From: Arabidopsis thaliana | Taxonomy: Eukaryota; Streptophyta; Magnoliopsida; Brassicales; Brassicaceae | Length of the DNA stretch: 64,000 nucleotides | Assembly: GCF_000001735.4 (NCBI RefSeq) | Contig: NC_003076.8 | Span: 25,361,835 to 25,425,834 of the forward strand | Reading direction: 5' to 3' | In this document: positions 1 through 10,287 of the stretch, piece after piece | Position numbering within the stretch: position 1 is the first letter of the stretch | Layout of the letters: every line of letters begins with the position of its first letter | Notes under the pieces: generated by a model | Seen by the model: the letters and a program-made list of their open reading frames with translations, nothing else | Told to the model about the DNA's origin: nothing | Databases searched by the model: none | Position numbers and translations under genes: made by a program

Positions 1-65
1 TGATCTTCTCTTCTCGGTTGAAATTAGGGATTTCTGTAAAATTGTAATGTGTTTCTGAGTAAATC
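1..65 (+). other. 5' leader of the CCCH gene
   Basis: AT-rich leader ending in the ATG at 66. No upstream ATG is visible in it. The promoter lies outside the window. Confidence 0.6.
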
Positions 66-2619
66 ATGAGCAAGCCCGAAGAAACTTCCGACCCGAACCC
101 AACCGGACCCGATCCGTCTCGATCTTCCTCCGATGAGGTCACCGTCACCGTCGCCGATCGGGCTCCGTCTGATCTCAATCACGTTTCTGAGGAGCTAAGT
201 GATCAATTGAGGAATGTGGGTTTGGATGATTCTGCGAAAGAGCTGAGTGTTCCGATTAGTGTCCCTCAAGGTAATGTAGAAACGGATTCGAGGGCATTAT
301 TCGGCAGCGATCAAAAGGAGGAAGAAGAAGGGAGCGAGAAGAGAATGATGATGGTGTATCCAGTGAGACCTGATTCAGAGGATTGTTCGTTTTATATGAG
401 AACTGGAAGCTGCAAATACGGATCAAGTTGCAAGTTCAATCACCCTGTTCGCAGGAAACTTCAAGTACTTCTCTTCTATCGATCATCTTTGCATGTTTAA
501 ATTTTCAATTTGTGACCGAAAGTTTTAGTCTTTTTGCTCTCTTGACATTGATGTTGATTGTTAATTGGGGTTTTGTCAATTGAACTTAGGGTTAAAGGTT
601 GATTTTTCATGGTAAATAAAAAAATAAATAGAAATATTGTGTATCAGTCATTCAGTCTTATGTTTATTTCATTTGTGTACTTCAGAGTTGAACCAAAAGG
701 GGAAAGCTTGATTTAGAATTTATGTTTTACTTTTGAGTTTTCTTCGTTTCCTATTGCTCTACTGTTTTGGTTTAGGATTTGAAGTTTTTAGGGAGTATGA
801 GAACGAGAAATGGAAAAGAATATGTTAATTTAAACGAAGATGATATTTTTATATCCTTTTTTTGTTATTCTAATGTTTCGGTTTATGGAAGATTGGTAGG
901 GAGAGAGTAAGGGAAAGAGACGAGGATGTGGAGAACCCAAAGCTGATGGAGTGTAAGGTTAAATGTCCTTCCTTTCCTCTGTATTGGCTTAGCAAGATTA
1001 CATTATTTTCTTTCCGTGTAGCCCTTATGTTTATATTCCTCACAGTTCGTTCAAACATCTAACACTTGTATGCTAGTCGGGTCATGTTATTCTCTGCCAG
1101 ACAGTGAACAATGAAGTTTTCTGGTGTGGTTGTTCTTTTATACATGGCAAATTATTTGATGATTTATAGGTGCTTGGTTTGTAAAGGTGGATGATTAGTA
1201 GTCGCCTTTTCATGTCTGAAGATTGCTGTTATCTTGAATTGAATTTATTTATCACGGCTTACGATATAGACATATCAGTCTCTAATTTTCAATGGGAAGT
1301 GCACTATTTAACCTCTTCTTTTTTGTGTTGTATGTGTTTGTTCTCTCCTGTTATTCCTCTTTTTCTTTTGAAAGTCTGTCTACTGATATCCTACATATGC
1401 CCCCTAATTCCGAGGTTTGCAGTACTACTTTAGGACTGGAGGGTGCAAATATGGAGAGTCTTGTAGATTCAGCCACATGAAAGAACATAATTCTCCGGCC
1501 TCAGTACCAGAGCTTAACTTCCTTGGCCTTCCTATCAGACCGGTATTCCATTAATTGGTTTAGACAGTTCTAGCATTCTGTTTACAACAGCCTTATGGAA
1601 AAGCTATAATAGTATAAGCTATTGACAGGGAGAGAAAGAATGCCCGTTCTACATGCGCAATGGCTCCTGCAAGTTTGGATCAGACTGCAAATTTAATCAT
1701 CCTGATCCTACAGCTATCGGAGGAGTTGATTCTCCCTTGTACCGTGGTAATAACGGTGGATCCTTTTCCCCAAAGGCCCCATCCCAAGCAAGTTCAACTT
1801 CTTGGTCTTCAACGAGACATATGAATGGTACTGGTACTGCTCCTTTTATTCCATCCATGTTCCCCCATAGTCGTGGAGTTACACCTCAAGCTTCAGACTG
1901 GAATGGGTATCAGGTACTAATTTTGTTCCATTTTTTCTTTTATGCTGATAAAACTATAGTACTTTACTTTTGAAGTTTCTCATTTTTATTGGTGTAGGCG
2001 TCTTCTGCCTATCCACCAGAAAGGAGTCCACTTGCTCCTTCCTCATACCAGGTGAACAATTCATTGGCTGAAACTAGTTCATTCTCACAATACCAACACC
2101 AGATGTCTGTTGAGGAATTCCCAGAACGCCCGGATCAACCAGAGTGCACTTATTATCTTAAAACTGGGGACTGTAAGTTCAAATATAAATGCAAATACCA
2201 TCATCCGAAAAATAGATTGCCGAAGCAAGCTGCATTCTCTTTCAATGACAAGGGCTTGCCCCTAAGACCTGTGAGTTTTTTTCCCATGCTGTTCTTTTGT
2301 GCTAGCATTAGGAAGCCACTGAGAAATTTTGTTTGTAGTGCTACAGAACTTGATATTTCTGGTGAATTTGATTCAGGACAAAAATTATGATCAATCACAC
2401 ACTTCTCCGATTCACACTTAAAACTCATTTTCCTTTATTTTGTTATACTTTCAGGATCAGAGCATGTGCACACACTACAGCCGATATGGCATCTGCAAAT
2501 TTGGTCCAGCTTGTAGATTTGATCATTCCATACCGCCCACATTCTCGCCCAGCAGCTCCCAAACCGTAGAAGCTCGTCAAGTTGGCGCTAACGGAAATGA
2601 AGATGACAGCTGGCATTGA
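66..2619 (+). CDS. C3H67: CCCH-type zinc finger protein with five fingers
   Basis: Six coding exons read through cleanly: 66-464, 892-957, 1423-1542, 1629-1913, 1998-2270 and 2455-2619, giving 435 residues. Five C-X8-C-X5-C-X3-H fingers are visible: one at the end of exon 1 ([10 protein letters not shown] start), then one in each of exons 3, 4, 5 and 6. All introns are phase 0, so each finger sits on its own module; this suggests growth by exon duplication. The N terminus is acidic and rich in Ser/Pro, and the spacer between fingers 3 and 4 is low complexity. Family knowledge: plant ZFN-type CCCH proteins bind RNA or DNA and act in nuclear or mRNA regulation. The target is not visible here. 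The symbol is from recall of Arabidopsis nomenclature. Confidence 0.93.
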
Positions 2620-3663
2620 CATCACATGTTGAGAAGCCTGCGTAAGGGATACTTTTTTTCTTTACCATGATAGGCTTTTCAGTTCTTAGGACCAAACTCT
2701 TCTTTTGGCTTTGGAATTTATGAAAACACATTTAGGTAAATTATAGTCTCCAAACTACATCTATCTGGCAAGTCAATGCTTGTTTACAGGATTCTCACCT
2801 AATAACTACTGTTATGCCGCTTTAACTGTAACTATCTACTCTTTCACTAAGGTTCACTCTAATGGAAGCATGTCCTGTTTATGCTTTGTTCTTCTTCCGT
2901 TGGTGACTCTCCTCTGATAAAAATTTCCTTGATTTCTGCCTAGTTTTGTTCATATCTGAATCTCAAAAGAATTGCTAGAACGGAGAACCAAACAACGACA
3001 CTATATGTACATAGATTGTTTTGCATACTTCTATGTCAGGACTCAGGACACATGTTTCTGCTATGATTGTCTGGTGCTGTGTGGTTACCCTCTTACAAGG
3101 AGTTCACTTTTCTGAAATCGAAGCCCTAAACATGGCCTCGGGTTCTTTCAGATAGATGGTGGGATCAAATCTTGTGATCCCAGTTTCAGCAGACTCTGTT
3201 TCAACATCTTTTTGCCCGACAGATTCTTCTTCAGGTGTCAGCAATCTAGCCTTATAGAGTTAAAGCTCGCGACTTCCTCCCAGTAAAATCGAATGTTAAT
3301 TTGGTTAGGGTTTAGAGAGGTTGAAGCTATTGGAACGATGTACAGAAAGCCATGTCGATATGAATAATAGCTAATAGCATTATGTCTGCGAAGGACAATT
3401 ACTCAAAATCTTATTTCCATAGTTCTTAGATGGAGAGTCAAAAGATACAAATTATATCCATTGTGCGCAAAATGTTGGCAAACAAAAAGAAAGGAACAAA
3501 AAGTATACTGAACAAGTATAATATCAGCAGAAGAGAGAAGAAGAAGAAAGCTGAGATATATGGGTCTTTAAGCGTTAACCCTTTTGTTTCACTTTGTTTG
3601 AGACCTCTCTGCAAAACTGCTTCAGCTTCCCTACCCCTCGGATTCTTCAGAAGATGGCAGGAT
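2620..3663. other. Convergent 3' flank with an unexplained minus-strand open frame
   Basis: The space between the stop of the CCCH gene (+) and the stop of the NOI gene (-) holds their 3' UTRs. Most is AT-rich with no gene signal. The exception is 3104-3259 on the minus strand, described separately. Confidence 0.6.
3104..3259 (-). other. Cryptic open frame, possible unannotated terminal exon
   Basis: On the minus strand, from just after a TAA at 3260-3262 to a TGA at 3104-3106, a 51-codon frame stays open. Its protein-like composition is balanced and hydrophilic, with stretches such as LLTPEEESVGQKDVETES and FDPTIYLKEPEAMFRAS. It has no early ATG, only an internal Met near its end. AG acceptor-like sites occur at its upstream edge, so it could be a 3'-terminal exon. 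An adjacent frame just upstream (about 3240-3385) is also open without a start. I do not recognise a family. It could equally be a decayed gene fragment or chance. Confidence 0.3.
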
Positions 3664-4115
3664 TTAACGGAAGCAAAACCATTTGTTCTGCGCAGAAAGC
3701 ATAAATCAGGTGAGCAAATCTATGTTCTTGGATAAAGAGCTAAGAAGTTGAATGTAATGAGAAAAAGAAAACAACCTTAGCTTTAGGGTTTTGGGAACTA
3801 TGGTTATTGTTTTGATCGGAGTTTTGGTTTCTCTGAGGTGAAACCAGACTATTAGGGCCAGCGCCGGATGCTTTCTTGGTCTTCTTCTCGTCACTAGCTT
3901 TGCTGAAAATGACTGTGAATCCTTCGGCTGATGCCGGATTGTTCACATCCCATTCCCCAAACTTTGGCAATGGTTTCCCTTTGTTTTCCTGCACCAAAGA
4001 AACAGAGATTCATCAAACATCAAGAAAGCTATAGAGACTTTTTCTGAAACTGATCATCGTGGTGATGATGAAAGGAGAGAGACTTGATGAAGACGTTGTT
4101 TGTTCTTACCGCCAT
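3664..4115 (-). CDS. NOI-domain protein, RIN4-like (short)
   Basis: Three exons on the minus strand: 4115-4110, 3988-3776 and 3687-3664, encoding 80 residues. The first coding exon holds only ATG GCG; the last holds eight codons. The NOI motif is intact near the N terminus (LPKFGEWDVNNPASAEGFTV). It contains the PxFGxW signature that in RIN4 is cut by the bacterial protease AvrRpt2. The C terminus ends NKWFCFR, with one cysteine at the position where RIN4 relatives carry acylated cysteines. Family knowledge: NOI proteins are short membrane-tethered relatives of the immune regulator RIN4. A function in immunity for this member is inference. The CT-rich stretch at 4150-4235 (GA-rich on +) is its likely 5' leader. 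Confidence 0.92.
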
Positions 4116-5250
4116 TGTTGTTGAGATCAAAGCAAAATGAAATATCAAAGATCTATTGAGAGAGAGAGAGGGAGGTGGGAGGAGAGAGAAGGGAAATGCA
4201 GTTGTAATATAGAGAGAGGAAGGAGAAACATAAGAGGGAAACACGTCGTCGTCGTCGTTGACAACAGCATTAACCAAATCAAACAACATTATTACACCTC
4301 TTCTTCTTTCCCGCGTAAATCCCTAACCGTACTACCTAACAAATAATTTTAAAACAAAACATGATTAAAAAAAGTGTCAAGCATCCCTTAATACATTTTC
4401 CTCTAGAACGTGCGTTATAAACGTGCTATTGAGAAAGTCTTTTAAAGCAGATTTGCTTATTAATATGCTTAGGTCAATTGATTTTTCAAAAGACAGAACT
4501 GTTTTTTTTTTAAGATTTGCAAGAAGTGTTTGTTAAAAATAGTAAAAAATTTATGTTTTAAAAAGATAAAACACAATCGTTTAACTTAAACATGTTAATT
4601 GTTAAGAGTATAAAAAACAATCAATCGCTAACGGTTAATTAAGACAAATATATCACAAAAGTTCCAATAATATCAAAAAGAAATTCCAACTTATCAGTTT
4701 TATTTATTTAGCAATCATTTTCAAATATATAACGTAGAATTACTATAATTTTATTTTATCGTTTATAACTCGCACATGCACAGTACCGAATTTAAATCTA
4801 GATTACCGTACTATATCACTAGTACAAATCATTGTATTATATAACCTCAATCACATATACCCAGTCATTTATCAATCATTCAATCCCAAAACAATGAAAA
4901 AACAAATTTGATACAGCTTAGTTACTTACTACTAGTAGCCAAAAGTAGTAGCTCGAGCACAATAATTTATGAGAAAAGGAAAAGTATTTCATCACTAAAT
5001 ATGCATGTAGTTTATTTACTCTGGAAAGTTGTGAGAGCCCAGCCCAAGATAGTTTTGTAAGTAGAGTGATTGGGCCTAGCCCAGCCCAATAAAGTTTTGT
5101 AACTATATTAGGCAGAGAGAGTTGGACCTAGAATAATGTCTCAAAATCCATCTGTTTGGATGCAGTGATATCTCCATTCCCAATTGCCTAAACCCAAATT
5201 AGAAATTTTGCAGAAATCAAATTTTGTCGCTAAAATCCCCACACAGTTCG
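4116..5250. other. Divergent intergenic region between NOI and C2H2 genes
   Basis: This holds the GA-rich 5' leader of the NOI gene (4137-4240) and then very AT-rich DNA to about 5030. The last 200 bp have several GGCCCA/GCCCA elements close to the C2H2 gene and an imperfect direct repeat (5034-5103). I see no coding signal. Confidence 0.6.
5034..5103. repeat. Imperfect direct repeat with GCCCA motifs
   Basis: Two copies of AGCCCAGCCCAA followed by AGTTTTGTAA start at about 5035 and 5078. They lie 150-220 bp upstream of the C2H2 gene ATG. The GCCCA cores resemble plant site II/UP1-type proximal promoter elements, so the duplication may double a promoter module. Confidence 0.55.
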
Positions 5251-7014
5251 ATGGGAAGACTTTGGGAATCACTGCCCGTGATTCTTCTACTCTTAGTTCT
5301 TCTTCTTCATCAATCAGTCTCTCAGGTATTTGAAGATCTTACGTGCTCTATCATCTATATTCATGATTTACCGATTCGTTGTTTTTCTTCTTCTTCTTCT
5401 TCTATTGATCTATAATCAATGAATTTTCATGTTTTTGCTCTCTCTGTAGGGGTTTGAAGAATCTGAATCTACTAGGTGAATCTCTAGCAACTCCACTTGA
5501 TTAAACTCGTGTCTTTGTACTCAAAACAAAAACTTTAAATTAGTTTGTGTAAGATTATTCTCAATTTCAGCTAAACATGTCTGATTTATATTGATTTGTC
5601 TTGTCCTGAAATATAGATTGGTTAACGAAGAAGTAGAAGTTAGTAATGCTCCAGAAATACATTGTTCCCGAGAAAGAAGTCGAGCAGCTTGGCAGATTAT
5701 ACAAGATGTAAGTAGAGACTATTCAAAAACTGAATATGTTTCCTTTAATTTGTGAATTTGTTTGGTATTAGATGGTAAGGAGTAGATTTTTGATTGTTTT
5801 TGTTATTTGGATTTTTTTCTGCAGTATTTGACGCCATTTGTGGAACGGGAAAGATATGAAATTCCAAAAAATTGTAGGCTGCATCCTGATAATGATTTAT
5901 ACAGAGATCAGGAACATCATAAGGTTCATGTTGATGTCTTCGAATGGAAATGTGGTTACTGCAAGAAAAGTTTCAATGATGAGAAATTTCTTGACAAGCA
6001 TTTCAGTACTAGACATTATAATCTTTTAAATACGGTATGTCTTATATGTTTCTCATCTTGAGGATAATGAAATTCTGTTATTTAGTGATATTTTGCTTGT
6101 TTTCAGACTGATACAAAGTGTTTAGCCGACCTGTGTGGTGCATTGCATTGTGACTTTGTATTGAGCTCTAAGAAACCCAAGAGCAAGTGCAACCCTCCTG
6201 CTGTTGCCAAAAACCGTCATCTCTGCGAGGTTTCTTTCTTTGATTCTCTTTTCATTATTATTTGCTTTTTCCAGCTCTGGTTCCATGACTTGTTATTATT
6301 ATCTTTCGATACTAATTTTACTTGTTTATTCACTTAGAGCGTTGCCAATAGTTGTTTCCCAGTGAGTCAAGGTCCCTCAGCTAGTCGTCTTCATGGTATG
6401 ATTCCTTACTAAGAAACCTTCCAAGTGAATAGTTGCTCATTGAGATGATTCTTAAATAGTTCCTTGAAGTGTGCTCAAATCACTGTCTTTGATTTTTATT
6501 TTTCATGATCGAAGAACACTTTTTGCGCCAATTCTGTGATGCTCATACCTGCACTGGAAATGATAAACCCTTTCCTAGAGGAGGCAAGGTATGATCTCTT
6601 AAACCGTCGCAGTTACTTATGCATGCTAAATGAAGTTGTTAATTATTTTTTAAAGCAACTCTGTTTGCATATGCTTCTTCTATGCTATCTGTTTCTTGTG
6701 AAAACCAATATAAGGGAATATGTCAGTCTTCTGTTAACATCTTTGTCTATACTAATTTGTGCAGAAGAAATCGGGTGTCTTCTACCTCGCCATTTCAATA
6801 TTGACCTTGATGCTACTCCCACTCTTTTATCTTCTAGTCTTCTTACATCAAAGGTACCGTATGGTGTTACTTGTTTTTATTTTCCATCATTGCCTTATCT
6901 TCAGAAATCTTTGGTCACATTGCTGTTTCTACTGTCTTTAACAGAGAAAAGAGAAGCGGAACACAAGATTTGCGTCGTATTATAAAATCTGGAAAAAAAA
7001 CAAAACCGTCATAA
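5251..7014 (+). CDS. Membrane-type C2H2 zinc finger protein
   Basis: Nine exons: 5251-5325, 5450-5475, 5617-5707, 5825-6034, 6107-6229, 6338-6395, 6515-6588, 6765-6853 and 6945-7014, for 271 residues. Exon 1 encodes a typical cleavable signal peptide (MGRLWESLPVILLLLVLLL). One C2H2 finger is present: C107, C110, H123, H128 (C-X2-C-X12-H-X4-H). The middle section is cysteine-rich. A strong membrane segment at about 222-245 is followed by a short basic tail. The predicted topology puts the zinc finger on the lumenal or extracellular side, odd for a C2H2 protein. No paralogue function is known to me. An in-frame start 27 bp upstream would need TTG, so 5251 is preferred. Confidence 0.9.
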
Positions 7015-7514
7015 GATGGTAATCCTCTCAAGCATTGGATTATTGAATGTGTACACAATTCATTCTCTAGACATTTTATATCGAATCGTTTTCAGCTCCT
7101 AAAGTCACTCTTGTTTAACATTTTATACAGGTAAGCTTCAAACTGCTCTTGAGATACAGGATGTTCAAATCCGATATTGGTTTGGTGAATCACAAATCTT
7201 CCTCATTACTTCTCCATCTCAGACCTTTCCTCATTTGGTGTTTCTCAAACCAGAGACTTATGGATTCCAAACGAGAGTATTTCTATGTGGTTATGAAGCT
7301 AGTTGCTATGGATATCAGATGGATTACATAGACAAATGATTTTTCTGTAAGCTTGTAAAAACAGATGATTCCTTCCACAAAATAGGAATAGTGATTAGAT
7401 TTTTCTCTGTAATTTTATCGAATCTTCATACATATCAATGATAACATCAAGGTTGAAACACAATCTATAACAGTAAGAGTATAAAACAATCTTTCTTGTT
7501 AGTAGCTTTAAGGT
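7015..7514. other. Convergent 3' UTR region
   Basis: This 500 bp gap separates the C2H2 gene (+) from the radical SAM gene (-). It contains AT-rich 3' UTR sequence. A short open stretch at 7149-7331 lacks protein-like features. I see no other gene. Confidence 0.6.
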
Positions 7515-9060
7515 TTAAGGAGCTACCACGCCAAACGATAGAGATATCAACTCATTAGAGAGGAGAAAACCATCTGGATCTTTCAGTCTAAGGTACCTCA
7601 CATGATCCTCAATCTTCACTTCATCATTTGCAACTAAGGTTTTGAATTCATCAATCATCACTTCGCTTCTCATATCATCCAAACAAACAATGTGCCCACT
7701 CTCCACATAAGGCTCATAAACTTTACAGATTGATTTCACTACCTCACTGCCAAAAGCTTCTCCAAACTCCTTAAGTTCAAGCCCTTTAGATGTTCTGAAA
7801 GATAGCATTAAGATGTCTGTTGCAACATCCTTAAGATCAACATCACCATTTCCACACCAGTTTGCTGCGCCATTCTCCAAGTCAGCGACATAGTTTGTGT
7901 ATTCCTTTAGCCTCCTTGGCCTTGAAAACCTCAACCCTCCAACATAACTCGCTGAACCTAAACCGAAAGCATAGAATGGCTTGTTCTTCCAGTATATCAA
8001 GTTGTGTTTGCACTTGAAACCGTCTCTCGAGTAACTGCTGACTTCATAATGTTCATAACCTGCACCACGGAGCATCGATGATGCTGTTTTATAAAACTCT
8101 GCAGACTGTGTTTCTGAAGGAAGAGGGGACTGTCCTGGAGTGTACCTACACAAGTTCATGAACCCAATTCGTTTCTGTTCAGATTACATTCAAGTTCTTA
8201 AGCATCAGTAAGCAAACTTGAACTACGTACACTTACAAATTTCCAAACTTTGTGCCTTGTTCGACTTGCAGATCATATACAGAAACATGATTGGGCTGTG
8301 ATTCGATAGCTAATCTCAAACTCTCTTCCCACATCTCCAAAGTCTGGTGAGGCAGAGAAGAAATAAGATCCATACTCCAATTCTCAACTCCACATTCTTT
8401 AACAAACTCTATTGCTTCATACACTTGAGAGACACCATGAGCTCTTCCACAAGCTTTCAAAAGCTCATCTTGAAAAGCTTGAACTCCTAAAGACACTCTG
8501 TTAACTCCCAATTTCATCAAATCCTTCAGCTTCTGACCATCAAACGTGCCTGGATCCATCTCCATTGATATCTCAGCATCTGGACTCAGCCCGAAATTCA
8601 AACTCAATGTTTCCAGAATCAAAGAAACAAGCTTCGGAGGAACAAGAGAAGGCGTCCCACCACCGAAAAACACCGTTTCTAGATTCGGGTTCGTATCAAA
8701 ATCCGTCCTTGTCGCTTTTATCTCTCTAACAAGCAAATTCACATAGTTCGTGATTCTCGGGTCATCTTCTTTTCCTTCCTCGTAGACATTAGACGGTCTG
8801 GCTGAAGAAGAAGACATGCCTAGAGCTAAGATAGGAAAGTCACAATAATGACAGCGTTTGCGACAAAACGGAAGATGAACGTAGGCTGAGGTTGGTGGAC
8901 CTTTGTGTAACGTAGTAAGATTGGTTGACGCATTTCGTCGAGCACTTGGTGGAGTATCTTGTAGAACAACCTTACTAAAAGCTCGAAAAAACAACTTCGA
9001 TGAGCACTTGGGTTTACCTGTAAACGATGAGAAAATTGGAGAAATCGTTGTTTTCAGCAT
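7515..9060 (-). CDS. HEMN1: HemW/HemN-like radical SAM protein
   Basis: Two exons (9060-8237 and 8145-7515), 484 residues. The start at 9060 follows no better upstream ATG. The first 50 residues are basic and rich in Ser/Thr, like a mitochondrial or plastid presequence. The radical SAM cluster motif is C66-x3-C70-x2-C73, followed by Asp-Phe. A glycine-rich SAM site (FFGGGTPSL) follows. Bacterial HemN has a fourth nearby cysteine (CxC) here, whereas the heme chaperone HemW does not, so the sequence looks HemW-like. Arabidopsis literature names it a coproporphyrinogen III oxidase-like HEMN1 (recall). The biochemical role is therefore uncertain. It is divergent from the bS21 gene, with 227 bp between the ATGs. 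Confidence 0.93.
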
Positions 9061-9287
9061 AATTACCAAATAAAACGAGAGAAAAAGAAAGAGAGCCAGA
9101 GAGACGAAGAGAGAAAGCTTTCAAAGATCAAAGTTCACTGGTCTCGTTTTATATGCTTCAACGTCGTCGTTTTAGTCAGAAAGTAGACTCACTAAAGACT
9201 TGACCATCTAATTAACACACTAATTACAATTGAAAAATATTATAATAAGAATGAAACGATTATTCACTTATTCAGACGGAAAAAAAA
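9061..9287. promoter_or_regulatory. Shared divergent promoter, HEMN1 / bS21
   Basis: Only 227 bp separate the two start codons on opposite strands, so both 5' leaders and promoters must fit here. The sequence contains a CT/GA-rich leader on the HEMN1 side (GAGAGAAAAAGAAAGAGAG) and an AT-rich centre. Both products are organelle-type proteins, so shared regulation is plausible but not shown. Confidence 0.5.
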
Positions 9288-9925
9288 ATGGCGCTAGAAT
9301 CGATAGTCTCTCTCTCGGAGCTTCTCTCTTCCCTTCTCTCGTCGAAACCACCGTCTCCGTCGAGTCTGAAACCTATCACGCTTCCGTCTTCCGTATCCGC
9401 GAGAACGTCACAGCATTTGTCGATGACGACGAAGATTTTAACGGCCGAGCACGATGACGTCATCAATCGAGTGGCGTATCCTTCGCTGGCGAACGCGAAT
9501 CTCGTATTCTTCAAGTCCAGTTACTACAACGTCGAGGTGGTGCCTAAAGACGGCGAATCGGAGGAGCAGCTGGTTAACGATTTCAAGAGGTCGTGTTTCA
9601 GAGCGGGTGTGTTGCAGGAATCTCGAAGACGACGCTTCTTCGAGAGCTCTCTGGAGAAGAAGACGCGGAAGACCAAAGAAGCTGCGAAGAAGTATCGGAA
9701 AAGGTCAGATTTTTTTTTCACTTTTTCTTCTTTCTTTCGAAAAACACTTGGAGAAGTTGAGTCAATAGATTTTGATTTTACAGGAGACCAAACCCTAAAC
9801 CAAAACCACTATCAACTTCAGAGATCCGCAAGCACAACAGAAATGCATCCAGAGAAGACGAACAAGACGATCACTGGGAACTTCCTCCTGAGGACATTGA
9901 GATTCCATATACCAACCGGTCTTAG
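9288..9925 (+). CDS. Organellar ribosomal protein bS21 family
   Basis: Two exons (9288-9703, 9784-9925), 185 residues. The N-terminal 45 residues are rich in Ser, Leu and Pro with few acids, a typical transit peptide. The core at about 76-140 has the bS21 pattern: NVEVVPKDGESEEQLVNDF, then RRRRFFES and a Lys/Arg-rich helix. The second exon adds an acidic, Pro-rich tail not seen in bacterial S21. Family knowledge: bS21 is a small-subunit protein near the anti-Shine-Dalgarno end of 16S rRNA. Whether this one serves plastids or mitochondria cannot be decided here. Confidence 0.9.
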
Positions 9926-10287
9926 AAGTAAACCGGAATGATATTCCGGTACACTGATCTGAGCAATCTTAATCACGCAGCATCTGCGTTTTGTAAAGCC
10001 ACTCTTTTGTATGTTCTTTTAGCTTGAGATTAGAAAATTTTCATTGCTCGGTGTAGAGTGAAGATGAATGATTTTGGAGGTGTCTGTAACGTAGAACCAA
10101 ATGCAGATGAATCTGTAACTAGTTTTGATTACATGACAAGTGATCACAGATATGAGAAGAATCAAGCCATAGATTGGCAGTTATATTATATTGCCGCCCA
10201 AAATCAGGAACAAAACACCAAAGCTCATCATCGGTAACAAGAAAACAAGTAAGGACACCATTATAATTGACTCTGTCTTCTCAAGGA
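9926..10287. other. Convergent 3' UTR region
   Basis: This AT-rich gap separates the bS21 gene (+) from NDPK2 (-). I see nothing beyond the two 3' UTRs. Confidence 0.6.
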
